From positions 1 to 48,396 of the forward strand of contig CAYSKJ010000004.1 of assembly GCA_964431655.1 (NCBI GenBank): DNA of 48,396 nt, in the 5' to 3' direction. Both the position numbers and the translations under genes were made by a program. The notes beneath the pieces were generated by a model that had not been told where the DNA came from, did not search any database, and worked only from the letters and a program-made list of their open reading frames with translations. Positions 34,172 to 42,316 of this stretch are shown one piece after another. How positions within the stretch are numbered: position 1 is the first letter of the stretch; the number at the start of each line of letters is the position of its first letter. This DNA comes from CAYMEV01 sp964431655 [NCBI: uncultured bacterium]. Lineage in GTDB: Bacteria > CAYMEV01.

Positions 34172-35022
34172 CAGAGTATCCCTGAATACTGCATGTAATG
34201 CACTATAATTAGGACCGCAAGATTGGTAAAAAGCAGAGAATCTGTCCGGTCCAGCACTCCCCCGTGTCCTGGAAAAACTACACCTGAATCTTTGACCCCG
34301 GTAGATCTTTTTATATAGGAAACGAACAAATCACTGAATATTGCAATGAATCCCAGCAATAATGATATCATCAGCAGGTGGGTATAGGAAAAACCCCTGT
34401 AAATAAATATATAGTAAAGGGTAATGCCGATAATATTGCCGCAAAAGTTCCCGAGCACCCCTTCCCATGTCTTTTTCGGACTGATTTTCGGCATAAGGAG
34501 ATGTCTGCCAAGATACCTTCCGGCAAAATATGCCCCGGAATCACCTGCCATGACCGAAAAGAAAACCAGAAGAAGATATCTGCCGCCATGGTCATCCCAT
34601 GCCCTTAGCTGTATCATCAGGGTATATAGGACACAAAAGAATATAAAGACATAGACGCTGAAAACCGTATCCAGCATGCCCTTCATCGAGGGTTTGCCTG
34701 TCTTCTGGTCTGTGGGGGGGTAAAGGAATAAGCCTGCGCAGAGAATAATAAATACCCCTATCGATGAAGCAGTCAGAAATAAAGGCAAATCTGCCCTAAG
34801 GCCCGTAAATACAGGCAAAAGGCCGAGAAAAAGAGTGAATGCTCCAAGAATATAAACATAGATGAAAATTTTGTTCTTCCTTAAAAGAACATAGAATTCC
34901 CAAAGGCCTATCATTCCGAAAAGGGTGAACAGCACTACGATATATACCGGGTTGTTCAGCATGCATAAAAATATTAGCAGGGGGACTCCGACCCCGGCTA
35001 TTATTAGTCGGTGCCTCAGCAT
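34171..35022 (-). CDS. cdsA: phosphatidate cytidylyltransferase
   Basis: Makes CDP-diacylglycerol for phospholipids. 283 residues with about eight membrane helices. The C-terminal signature is intact: DLFVSYIKRSTGVKDSG, then FPGHGGVLDRTDSLLF. Catalytic region near AGDSGAYFAGRYLGRH and the PKISPKKTWEG motif is typical. Coupled to uppS by a one-base overlap (TAATG). Confidence 0.95.
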   Translation of the reverse strand: MLRHRLIIAGVGVPLLIFLCMLNNPVYIVVLFTLFGMIGLWEFYVLLRKNKIFIYVYILGAFTLFLGLLPVFTGLRADLPLFLTASSIGVFIILCAGLFLYPPTDQKTGKPSMKGMLDTVFSVYVFIFFCVLYTLMIQLRAWDDHGGRYLLLVFFSVMAGDSGAYFAGRYLGRHLLMPKISPKKTWEGVLGNFCGNIIGITLYYIFIYRGFSYTHLLMISLLLGFIAIFSDLFVSYIKRSTGVKDSGVVFPGHGGVLDRTDSLLFTNLAVLIIVHYMQYSGIL

Positions 35023-35738
35023 TATTCGCTTACCGACCCGAACTTTCTTGTCCGGTTTTTATAGCTTTCAATGGCGTCTATGAGGTCCTTATCGCTGAAA
35101 TCAGGCCAGTATCTGGGGCTGAAATAAAGCTCCGTATAGGCACACTGGAAAAGAAGGAAATTGCTTATGCGAATCTCATTACCGGTCCTTATCAAAAGGT
35201 CCGGGTCCGGGATATCGGCTGTGAATAAAAACCTTCTGAATCCCTGTTCATCCAGCTCGCCTTCTTTCAGTTCCCTTCTGTTAGACAGACTGATGCACTC
35301 GTTAACTGCTCTGATTATCTCGCTTCTTCCGCTGTAATTCAAAGCAATGACAAGAGTCATTCCCGTATTTTCCCTGCTCCTTTCGGCAACTTTGTCTATG
35401 GTGTCCATGATATCTGCAGGTATCCTTTCGGCAATGCCTATCATCCTCAGCCTTACATTATTCTCTATAAGGCTCTGGGACTCCTTTTTCAAAAACTCGT
35501 CCAGGTATTTCCATAGGGTATCAACCTCTTTTTTTGGCCGGTTCCAATTTTCCGTGGAGAAGGCAAAAAGGGTCAGATACTCAATTTTCATCTCGATGCA
35601 TTTCTTGGTAATGGTCTGGGCAGTCCTGATACCTTCCCTGTGGCCTACGGTGCGGGGCAAAAACCTGCTTCTGGCCCATCTGCCGTTCCCATCCATAATG
35701 ATAGCAATATGCTTCGGCAGAGGAATTTCTTTAGTCAT
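35022..35738 (-). CDS. uppS: isoprenyl transferase (undecaprenyl diphosphate synthase)
   Basis: Cis-prenyltransferase making the lipid carrier for peptidoglycan and glycans. 238 residues. Catalytic Asp in HIAIIMDGNGRWA, then GHREG, FAFSTENWNRP, the ALNYSGRSEI segment and the diphosphate/Mg region with DPDLLIRTGNEIRISNFLL. Start overlaps frr by eight bases. Confidence 0.96.
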   Translation of the reverse strand: MTKEIPLPKHIAIIMDGNGRWARSRFLPRTVGHREGIRTAQTITKKCIEMKIEYLTLFAFSTENWNRPKKEVDTLWKYLDEFLKKESQSLIENNVRLRMIGIAERIPADIMDTIDKVAERSRENTGMTLVIALNYSGRSEIIRAVNECISLSNRRELKEGELDEQGFRRFLFTADIPDPDLLIRTGNEIRISNFLLFQCAYTELYFSPRYWPDFSDKDLIDAIESYKNRTRKFGSVSE

Positions 35739-36297
35739 TTAATATTTCATCAGTCTTTAAGCTTACAAAGTCGTCAATAGCTTTTATGGATTCATCGGTA
35801 ATATCCTGTATTCTCTTCTGTGCCTTTTTGGATTCATCCTCGCTGATTTCTTTGTTTTTCTCGGCTTCCTTAATTTTAGAAATATAATCCCTCCGGATAT
35901 TCCTGACAGCCACTTTGCTCGCTTCCTGCTCGTTTTTTACCAGTTTAACGATCTGTTTCCTTCTCTCCTCGGATAAAGGCGGGATTATTATCCTTAAAAC
36001 CTTGCCGTCACTGGAAGGGTTAAGACCGAGGTCGGATTTCTGAATGGTCTTTGCAATCTGGTCCAGCATGGATGGATCCCAGGGCTGAACAACCATAAGG
36101 CTGGCCTCGGGAAGGCTTATGGTAGAGCACTTTTTCAGCTGGGTCTTATTACCGTAATAATTTATGAATATATTGTCCAGAAGGGCAGTTGATGCTCTGC
36201 CTGTTCTTATGGTGGCCAGGTTGTGCTTCATGTTTTCTATTGAACTGGTCATGTCATTTTTGGCATTCTTATAAGTATCTTCAAGCATTTCATTCAC
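35731..36297 (-). CDS. frr: ribosome recycling factor
   Basis: 188 residues, normal length. Splits post-termination ribosomes with EF-G. The signature IRTGRAS at about 31-37 and the coiled-coil RKQIVKLVKNEQEASKVAVRNIRRDY are present, as is the end AIDDFVSLKTDEI. A strong AGGAGGTG lies inside the pyrH 3' end, eight bases overlapping. Confidence 0.97.
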   Translation of the reverse strand: MNEMLEDTYKNAKNDMTSSIENMKHNLATIRTGRASTALLDNIFINYYGNKTQLKKCSTISLPEASLMVVQPWDPSMLDQIAKTIQKSDLGLNPSSDGKVLRIIIPPLSEERRKQIVKLVKNEQEASKVAVRNIRRDYISKIKEAEKNKEISEDESKKAQKRIQDITDESIKAIDDFVSLKTDEILND

Positions 36298-37006
36298 CTC
36301 CGATATAGGTTCCTATTTTTTTACCCAGAACCGCCTTTACAATGTTTCCTGGGACATTGATATCAAAAACGATTATCCCAACATTATTGTCCCTACACAT
36401 TGCAAATGCTGTCTGGTCCATAACCCGCAGATTTCTTCCCATGGCATCATTATAGCTTATCCTGGTAAATCTTTTTGCATCACTGTTTAGTTTCGGGTCT
36501 GAATCATAAACACCGTCCACATTGGTCCCTTTTAATAAAACATCGGCTTTGATCTCTGTAGTCCTCAGGGCTGCCGCTGTATCAGTTGTAAAATAGGGGT
36601 TCCCTGTACCTCCGGCAAAGATGAGAAGACGGCCTTTTTCCAGATGCCTCAGGGCTCTCCTGTATATAAAGGGTTCTGCCAGCTGGCGTATATTGAAGGA
36701 AGTCTGGACCCTTGTCACGATCCCGTGCCTTTCAAAGGCATCCTGAAGGGCCAGGGCATTAATAACCGTTGCCAGCATCCCCATCTGATCCCCCGCAACT
36801 CTGTCAATACCCATCTTAGAGGCCATATAACCCCTTATTATGTTTCCCCCGCCGACCACCAGCCCTATCTGCACCCCAATGGCTATTAATTCCTTGAGTT
36901 CATGGGCAAGCTTGGTGGTCTTTTCAGGGCACAGTACCCCGCTCTCTTGGGAGCTGAGATACTGCCCGCTGATTTTTAAAAGAACCCTTTTATAAATAAG
37001 TTTCAT
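36290..37006 (-). CDS. pyrH: UMP kinase
   Basis: 238 residues, hexameric bacterial UMP kinase of the amino-acid kinase fold. KRVLLKISGQYL start, GLVVGGGNIIRGY, GMLATVINALALQDAFE, and the GGTGNPYFTTDTAAALR nucleotide segment are clear; the middle motif VLLKGTNVDGVYDSDP is complete. Nine bases after tsf. Confidence 0.97.
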   Translation of the reverse strand: MKLIYKRVLLKISGQYLSSQESGVLCPEKTTKLAHELKELIAIGVQIGLVVGGGNIIRGYMASKMGIDRVAGDQMGMLATVINALALQDAFERHGIVTRVQTSFNIRQLAEPFIYRRALRHLEKGRLLIFAGGTGNPYFTTDTAAALRTTEIKADVLLKGTNVDGVYDSDPKLNSDAKRFTRISYNDAMGRNLRVMDQTAFAMCRDNNVGIIVFDINVPGNIVKAVLGKKIGTYIGGE

Positions 37007-37015
37007 CCCTCTATG

Positions 37016-37609
37016 CTATTCACCCAGTGCAAACCTTGCAAACCTTGTAACTACAATATTTTCCCCGAATTTTGAGATATAGGACTTTATCAGGTCATTG
37101 ACTGTCATCTTAGTGTCCCTAATATATACCTGGTTTAAGAGGCATATTTCCTTATACATACCAGCCAGCTTCCCTTCTACAATCTTGTCCGCAACATTTG
37201 CAGGCTTGCCCTGTTCAATAACCTGCTGTTTATAGATTTCTCTCTCCTTTTCTATAAACTCCTGCGGGATATCCTCCGTTTTAACGAACTTTGGACTGGC
37301 AGCGGCGACCTGCATGCATATCTCCTTGATCAGGGCCTGGTATTCCTCTGTATTTGAAACAAAATCCGTTTCGCAGTTGAGTTCAAGCAGTACGCCAATT
37401 TTTCCGTTTGAATGTATATAGGAGCCTATCTTACCCTGCTTGGCTGCCCTTGACATCTTCTTGTCCGCTTTGCTGAGACCCTTGATCTTAAGTATATCGA
37501 CCGCCTTAGTCATATCGCCCTTTGCCTCGGCAAGGGCAGACTTGCAATCCATAATGCCGCAGCCGGTTTTTTCCCTTAGTTCCTTTACCTGGCTTGCTGA
37601 TATATCCAT
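37016..37609 (-). CDS. tsf: elongation factor Ts, short form
   Basis: 197 residues; short compared with E. coli EF-Ts (about 280), similar to the Thermus type. KELREKTGCGIMDCKSALAEAKGDMTKAVDIL (UBA-like, split here by function) and the core LLELNCETDFVSNTEEYQAL are recognisable, with the end VTRFARFALGE. Exchanges GDP for GTP on EF-Tu. Good AGGAGG site upstream, 30 bases after rpsB. Confidence 0.95.
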   Translation of the reverse strand: MDISASQVKELREKTGCGIMDCKSALAEAKGDMTKAVDILKIKGLSKADKKMSRAAKQGKIGSYIHSNGKIGVLLELNCETDFVSNTEEYQALIKEICMQVAAASPKFVKTEDIPQEFIEKEREIYKQQVIEQGKPANVADKIVEGKLAGMYKEICLLNQVYIRDTKMTVNDLIKSYISKFGENIVVTRFARFALGE

Positions 37610-37639
37610 ATTATTATTTCCTCCTGAATTTTAAGTTGC

Positions 37640-38527
37640 TTACTCTTCATCAATATCCAGACCGCTGTCATCATACTTTATGTCAATGTCCTTGATCTGG
37701 ATAGGATCATAGTCATCATCCTTGCCTGTAGTCAGAGCATCAGCGGAAAAGCTCTCTTCCTTCCCCCCTTCTTCAGATAAAGCCTCCTGGGTTTCCTCCC
37801 CCTCGGATTCAAGGGTATCAATTTCCCTGGCAAGTTTTCTGCCTTCAATACAGGCATTGGCAATAAAATTTGTGATAAGTTTAACAGCTCTGATGGCATC
37901 ATCATTCCCTGGAATCGGATAATCCACAAGATCAGGGTCGCTGTTGGTATCCACGATAGCAACTATAGGCACACCGAGTTTCCTTGCTTCAAGAATGGCA
38001 ATCTCTTCCTGTATGGTATCCACTACAAAAAGGGCATCCACAGGAACCTGCTTCTTTGAATCGGCCAGGTCCTTTATTCCGTTCAGGTATTTCCTCAGCC
38101 TGTCAAGCTTCTTTGTCAGCACCTGCACTTCTTTCTTGGTAAGGTGATCCAGCCCTTCTTCCTCGAACAGTTTTTCGTATTCTATCATCTTCTGCATGGA
38201 TACCTTAATGGTAGAGAAATTGGTAAGGGTACCGCCCAGCCACCTGGTGTTGATATAGGGCATCTGAGCCCTTTCAGCCTCTTCCTTGATGGCTTCGGAT
38301 GCCTGTTTCTTTGTCCCGACAAACAGGATAGTTCCGTTATTCTTTACAAGCTCCCTTACAAATTCATAGGCTACATCAATAAGCTCTACTGTTTTCTGAA
38401 GATCAATGATATAAATATCATTCCTCTTTCCGAATATGTATTTTTTCATTTTCGGGTTCCATTTTTTGCTCTGGTGCCCAAAATGGACTCCGGCTTCCAA
38501 TAGCTGTTTCATACTAGCTACAGACAT
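37640..38527 (-). CDS. rpsB: 30S ribosomal protein S2, with acidic C-terminal tail
   Basis: 295 residues; the core ends near residue 235 as in other S2 proteins. Signatures: [21 protein letters not shown]-like [11 protein letters not shown], and a [19 protein letters not shown] segment. A tail of about 55 residues ([15 protein letters not shown] then [17 protein letters not shown]) is strongly acidic and not part of the usual core. Preceded by a structured leader. Confidence 0.96.
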   Translation of the reverse strand: MSVASMKQLLEAGVHFGHQSKKWNPKMKKYIFGKRNDIYIIDLQKTVELIDVAYEFVRELVKNNGTILFVGTKKQASEAIKEEAERAQMPYINTRWLGGTLTNFSTIKVSMQKMIEYEKLFEEEGLDHLTKKEVQVLTKKLDRLRKYLNGIKDLADSKKQVPVDALFVVDTIQEEIAILEARKLGVPIVAIVDTNSDPDLVDYPIPGNDDAIRAVKLITNFIANACIEGRKLAREIDTLESEGEETQEALSEEGGKEESFSADALTTGKDDDYDPIQIKDIDIKYDDSGLDIDEE

Positions 38528-38555
38528 TGATTCCTCCTGGTTTATTGTTATTTTG

Positions 38556-38614
38556 ACACTGGCTTCAAAACCCTACACACCGTGCCGGTGCACAATCAGG
38601 AAATTCACCAGTGT
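38556..38614 (-). ncRNA. structured rpsB leader, candidate autoregulatory element
   Basis: In the 104 bases before rpsB (minus strand), ACACTGG and CCAGTGT form a perfect 7-bp closing stem around a loop that contains CACCG-GCA-CGGTG (5-bp hairpin). An alternative hairpin GTGC-ACCG-GCAC overlaps the same bases. Ribosomal protein S2 represses its own mRNA in several bacteria through leader structures; this one is not matched to a named class. Confidence 0.45.
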
Positions 38615-38631
38615 ATTGATCTTTAATAATA

Positions 38632-39024
38632 TTAACGCTTTGAGAACTGGAATCTTGCTCTTGCGCCCTTCTGGCCGTACTTCTTTCTCTCTTTTACCCT
38701 CGGATCCCTGGTGAGAAGCCCTTCTTTTTTCAAAGCAGTCCTGTAGTCCTCACTTACATTCAAAAGAGCTTTGGCTATTCCATGCCTTAAAGCATCGCTC
38801 TGCCCGTTGGGACCTCCGCCCTTTACCGTGGCAAGGATATTGTACTGGCCATAGGTATTTGTAACAACAAAGGGTTTCAGCATGTTCTTCCTGAATAATT
38901 CATAGGGAAAATATTCTTCCAGCGATTTCCTGTTGACAGTACAGTCACCCTTTCCGAAGTATATCCATACCCTGGCTACCGAAGTTTTTCTTTTTCCGGT
39001 TGCATAGTATCTGGTTACATCCAT
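38632..39024 (-). CDS. rpsI: 30S ribosomal protein S9
   Basis: 130 residues. YYATGKRKTSVARVWI start, then GGGPNGQSDALRHGIAKALL and the conserved end RKKYGQKGARARFQFSKR that reaches the P-site tRNA. Follows rplM by 14 bases. Confidence 0.97.
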   Translation of the reverse strand: MDVTRYYATGKRKTSVARVWIYFGKGDCTVNRKSLEEYFPYELFRKNMLKPFVVTNTYGQYNILATVKGGGPNGQSDALRHGIAKALLNVSEDYRTALKKEGLLTRDPRVKERKKYGQKGARARFQFSKR

Positions 39025-39038
39025 TTTATAAGCACCTC

Positions 39039-39473
39039 TTAATTATTAATTTCCAATACTTCAGGCATCTGTGCACTATGGGGATGATCCGGCCCCGCAT
39101 AGACCTTGACCTTTTTGTAAAGCTTCCTGCCCAGCCTGTTTTTGGGCAGCATGCCCTTCAGGGCGTTCTGAATTACCCTTTCCGGATGCTTTTCCAGCAT
39201 CTCATCGGCTTTTGTAGCCCTAATTCCGCTGATATAGCCGGAATGCCTATAGTATGTCTTATCCTGTAATTTCTTACCGCTCAGTTTGATTTTATCAGCA
39301 TTTATAACAATAACAAAATCTCCCGTATCTGCATTAGGAGTAAATTGAGGTTTGTTCTTCCCCCTTACAATCGTTGCAATCCTTGTCATCAGTCTGCCTA
39401 AAACCTTATCCCTGGCATCAATAACATACCATTTCTTTTGGACTTCACTTGTAGAAAAAAACTTGGTTTTCAT
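39039..39473 (-). CDS. rplM: 50S ribosomal protein L13
   Basis: 144 residues, full length. [23 protein letters not shown], the core segment [17 protein letters not shown], then [15 protein letters not shown] [14 protein letters not shown], and [18 protein letters not shown] are typical. First gene of the long minus-strand series. GAGAGGTT ribosome binding site before the ATG. Confidence 0.97.
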   Translation of the reverse strand: MKTKFFSTSEVQKKWYVIDARDKVLGRLMTRIATIVRGKNKPQFTPNADTGDFVIVINADKIKLSGKKLQDKTYYRHSGYISGIRATKADEMLEKHPERVIQNALKGMLPKNRLGRKLYKKVKVYAGPDHPHSAQMPEVLEINN

Positions 39474-39528
39474 CCTTTCAACCTCTCATTTGCAATTTTA
39501 TCATTAATCTTTATATAAATAAGTCTGA

Positions 39529-39556
39529 ATATTAGTAATTTATAGATAAATGTCAA
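39529..39556 (-). promoter_or_regulatory. promoter of the rplM operon
   Basis: TTGACA (consensus) and TAATAT (four of six) lie 16 bases apart on the minus strand. Transcription would start near 39522, giving a leader of about 50 bases that holds the ribosome binding site. Confidence 0.6.
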
Positions 39557-39586
39557 GTTTTTTTTGAGCTTTATTTTGAATTCATC

Positions 39587-39615
39587 TTGACCAAAAATTT
39601 AAAATTATCTAATAT
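39587..39615 (+). promoter_or_regulatory. promoter of coaB, leaderless arrangement
   Basis: TTGACC and TAATAT are exactly 17 bases apart. The -10 ends six bases before the ATG at 39622, so the first base of the message should be the A of the start codon. No Shine-Dalgarno site is present. Confidence 0.6.
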
Positions 39616-39621
39616 TACGGT

Positions 39622-40269
39622 ATGAGTGTGCCCATAATAATCACATCCGGCGGAACCAGTGAAAGGATAGATGGCGTAAGGACGATTACCAATATCTCCT
39701 CCGGCAGGCTTGCTCTTGCTGTTACCCTGAAGCTCCTCCAGCATATAAGCGATGTCCATGTCCATTATATATGCGGGGAGAGGGCTCTTGTCCCCTCAGC
39801 CGTAATGCATCAGGTTACAGTTACCCGCGTCAGGAATACACAGGACCTTGCAGATGCCATTGACAAACTCCACAGTACGGACCCCTTCGCATTCATACAC
39901 TCCATGGCCGTAAGCGATTTCAGTCCGGTATTCCGGGAAGGCAAAATGCCTTCCGATATTAAAAACCCCTCAATTCAGCTGAAAGCCAATCCCAAAGTCA
40001 TTAACATGATAAGGGAGACATTCCCAAAAACCATTCTCTTCGGCTTCAAGCTCGAATCAGGGGTCAGCCCCCGGGAGCTGATAAAAAGAGGACAAAGCCT
40101 CATAGACAGGTCCGCCTGCAACTACGCGGTCGTAAACCTCGTTGAAGATATATCCCTGTTCTTCCACAAAGGGCTGATAATGGACAGGCATGATATCATA
40201 AGCACCTTTTACTCAAAATCCGACTGCGGAAAAAAAATCGCAGAAATAATCAAAGGGAGAATGATATGA
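39622..40269 (+). CDS. coaB: phosphopantothenate-cysteine ligase (CoaB), stand-alone
   Basis: Joins cysteine to phosphopantothenate in coenzyme A synthesis. 215 residues, only the CoaB half of the usual CoaBC fusion. Signatures: PIIITSGGTSERIDGVRTITNISSGR, SMAVSDFSP, the FGFKLESG segment and YAVVNLVED. The overlap with coaC is four bases (ATGA). Separate, adjacent coaB and coaC in this order are also known from streptococci. Confidence 0.9.
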   Translation: MSVPIIITSGGTSERIDGVRTITNISSGRLALAVTLKLLQHISDVHVHYICGERALVPSAVMHQVTVTRVRNTQDLADAIDKLHSTDPFAFIHSMAVSDFSPVFREGKMPSDIKNPSIQLKANPKVINMIRETFPKTILFGFKLESGVSPRELIKRGQSLIDRSACNYAVVNLVEDISLFFHKGLIMDRHDIISTFYSKSDCGKKIAEIIKGRMI

Positions 40270-40823
40270 AAAAGAATATTATCCTTGGCGTAACTGGCGG
40301 AATAGCGTCCTATAAAGCCGTTGAGCTGACATCCCTGCTAAAAAAAGAGAATTATGATGTCAGGGCTATCCTTACCAGAAATGCCCTGGAATTCATAAAG
40401 GAGCTCCCCTTCCGGGTTCTGTCGAAGAACAGAGTATATACAGCCATGTTTGATCCGCTTATGTCCTATGACACCGACCACATAGAGCTTGCAAAGTGGG
40501 CTGATATAATGGTAATATATCCTGCAACAGCCAGTATCCTGGGTAAAATATATGCAGGAATAGCCGATGACCTGCTTTCCACCGTTATATTCGCCATACC
40601 TCAAAAGATAAAGATAATATGCCCTTCCATGAACACCCAGATGCTGGAAAATCCCATACTGTCAAGGAACATTGATTATCTTGCATCCCTCAATACCTAC
40701 CATTTTATTGAACCTGTAACAAAAAAACTTGCATGCGGGGATGTGGGCAAAGGGGGCCTCTGTGAAGCCCGGACAGTTGCAGATTACATAAAAAGCCTGG
40801 AAGCAGGAACTTCTCATGTCTGA
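40266..40823 (+). CDS. coaC: phosphopantothenoylcysteine decarboxylase (CoaC), stand-alone
   Basis: 185 residues, FMN flavoprotein of the HFCD family. Start KNIILGVTGGIASYKAVEL, the catalytic-His segment DTDHIELAKWADIMVIYPATA, the PSMNTQMLENP substrate clamp and KLACGDVGKGGL with the conserved cysteine are all visible. Translationally coupled to coaB upstream and overlapping the next gene by eight bases. Confidence 0.93.
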   Translation: MKKNIILGVTGGIASYKAVELTSLLKKENYDVRAILTRNALEFIKELPFRVLSKNRVYTAMFDPLMSYDTDHIELAKWADIMVIYPATASILGKIYAGIADDLLSTVIFAIPQKIKIICPSMNTQMLENPILSRNIDYLASLNTYHFIEPVTKKLACGDVGKGGLCEARTVADYIKSLEAGTSHV

Positions 40824-41112
40824 CAGCCTGAATACCCCCGCAATTTTAAGGGTGCTCTTTTGCAACCTTAAAAAAAATGCTAAAGAAGAGGCTGTCAACA
40901 GCCTCTTTGGCCTTTACTGGAATGATTTTTTCGGCAGTACAGGGCTTAGGGGGACCTCTTTCATAAAATACAAACGCAATATTCTTTATTTAAGCCTTGA
41001 GAATACATGCAGAAAGGAATTCATAAAGAATATCAAAGAACACGAAAAGTACATAAAGAATATACTTGGAGATGACTTCAGGCGCATAGAATACGGAGGG
41101 CAGAATGGCTGA
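40816..41112 (+). CDS. small protein, possibly DUF721 (DciA-like)
   Basis: 98 residues. The centre (KRNILYLSLENTCRKEFIKNIKEHEKYIKNIL) has the outline of DUF721/DciA proteins, which have a strand followed by a helix of that type and help load DnaB. The match is weak and the expected tryptophan region is only partly similar (FGLYWNDFFG). Overlaps coaC by eight bases and pcm by eight bases. No clear function. Confidence 0.4.
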   Translation: MSDSLNTPAILRVLFCNLKKNAKEEAVNSLFGLYWNDFFGSTGLRGTSFIKYKRNILYLSLENTCRKEFIKNIKEHEKYIKNILGDDFRRIEYGGQNG

Positions 41113-41746
41113 AGGCAATGATCTTATGATAGAAAACCAGATTATATCCCAGGGAATAGTTGACAAAAGGCTCATTAAAGCCATGCAATCCATAGACCGC
41201 TCCCTCTTTGTGCCTGAAAACTGCCGTTATGCTTCCTACCATGACGGCCCCCTTCCCATAGGGAACGGCCAGACTATATCCCAGCCCTTCATTGTTGCCT
41301 ACATGATTGATGCCGTGAGACCCCGGCCCCATGAGAAAGCCCTGGAGATCGGCTCAGGCAGCGGATATCTGGCCTGCATTCTTGCAGGGCTGGTAAAGCA
41401 TGTCTATGCAATGGAGATTATAAAACCCCTTTATGAAAAGGCCTCCGGGATTATTGAACGGATAGGCATAGATAATATCACCCCGGTAAACAGCAACGGG
41501 TACCTGGGACTGCCTGAGCATTCACCTTATGACCTGATTATTGTTTCCTGCGCATCAAGGGAGGTGCCCCCCAGCCTCACCGAACAGCTGTCTGCCGGAG
41601 GGAGAATTATAATACCCCTTGAAGAAACCAGTTATTACCAGAACCTTTTTCTGATTACCAGAGACCCAAATGGGACATTGACAGAGAAAAGGCTTCTTCC
41701 TGTAAGGTTTGTACCCTTTGTGAGGGGGGATTCCGTCAGGCTCTAG
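41105..41746 (+). CDS. pcm: protein-L-isoaspartate O-methyltransferase
   Basis: 213 residues. Repairs isoaspartyl damage in proteins using SAM. Signatures: AMQSIDRSLFVPENCRYASYHDGPLPIGNGQTISQP split over 27-62, EIGSGSGYLACILAG (motif I), VYAMEIIKPL, and the later SCASREVPPSLTEQLSAGGRIIIPL. The 3' end overlaps the convergent zinc-ribbon gene by four bases. Confidence 0.95.
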   Translation: MAEGNDLMIENQIISQGIVDKRLIKAMQSIDRSLFVPENCRYASYHDGPLPIGNGQTISQPFIVAYMIDAVRPRPHEKALEIGSGSGYLACILAGLVKHVYAMEIIKPLYEKASGIIERIGIDNITPVNSNGYLGLPEHSPYDLIIVSCASREVPPSLTEQLSAGGRIIIPLEETSYYQNLFLITRDPNGTLTEKRLLPVRFVPFVRGDSVRL

Positions 41747-42159
41747 GAATTCAGTATTACTTTCCAGAAAACAGCGCTGTTATTATCAGGCATTACAGCA
41801 TATATGCTGTCGATTTTGGATTGCAGAGACTGAAAGATAACGGATGTGCTCTGTATCGCGGATATTTTTATATTTATCCTTCCCACGCAGTAATCATTGA
41901 TATAAATGTCAGCGTATTTTGATATAAGATGCTTGTTCTTAAGGAAATTGAACATTATCTCTAGAAGTTTCCTGTTCTGGTCGTAGCTGACAGTGATATT
42001 GGGCATATACCCCTTTTCCTCCTCTTTGGGGAACAGGATGTTTTCGGGTGAAACCACAGTTGAAGGATCAATGGTAATAAGATCTTCATTATGGCATATT
42101 TCGCACCTGCTTAACTGCCCCGAAAACACAATATGCTGGCACCTTTCGCAGAATAACAT
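41743..42159 (-). CDS. unknown protein with N-terminal zinc ribbon
   Basis: 138 residues. Four cysteines in LFCERCQHI and SRCEICHN form a zinc ribbon at the start. The rest is mixed, with SVIFQSLQSKIDSIYAV near the end, unrecognised. A TATAGGAGAAAGG ribosome-binding region is present upstream. Function unknown; single gene, convergent with pcm and divergent from the peptidase gene. Confidence 0.6.
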   Translation of the reverse strand: MLFCERCQHIVFSGQLSRCEICHNEDLITIDPSTVVSPENILFPKEEEKGYMPNITVSYDQNRKLLEIMFNFLKNKHLISKYADIYINDYCVGRINIKISAIQSTSVIFQSLQSKIDSIYAVMPDNNSAVFWKVILNS

Positions 42160-42234
42160 ATCCTTTCTCCTATAATCCTAATTTCAACACTTTATAATTA
42201 TAAAGCATATTTCAAAGATAAAAACAAATAATTA

Positions 42235-42262
42235 TTGAAAATTATAAAAACTGCCATACAAT
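42235..42262 (+). promoter_or_regulatory. promoter of the M42 peptidase/hybrid kinase unit
   Basis: TTGAAA and TACAAT lie 16 bases apart; five of six bases match in each hexamer. Transcription would start near 42269, about 48 bases before the ATG, which has an AGGAG site. Confidence 0.55.
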
Positions 42263-42316
42263 ACCTTTATTGCAGGAACAGATACCTGTGCTTCCTGCAG
42301 ATAAAGGAGAATAAGC

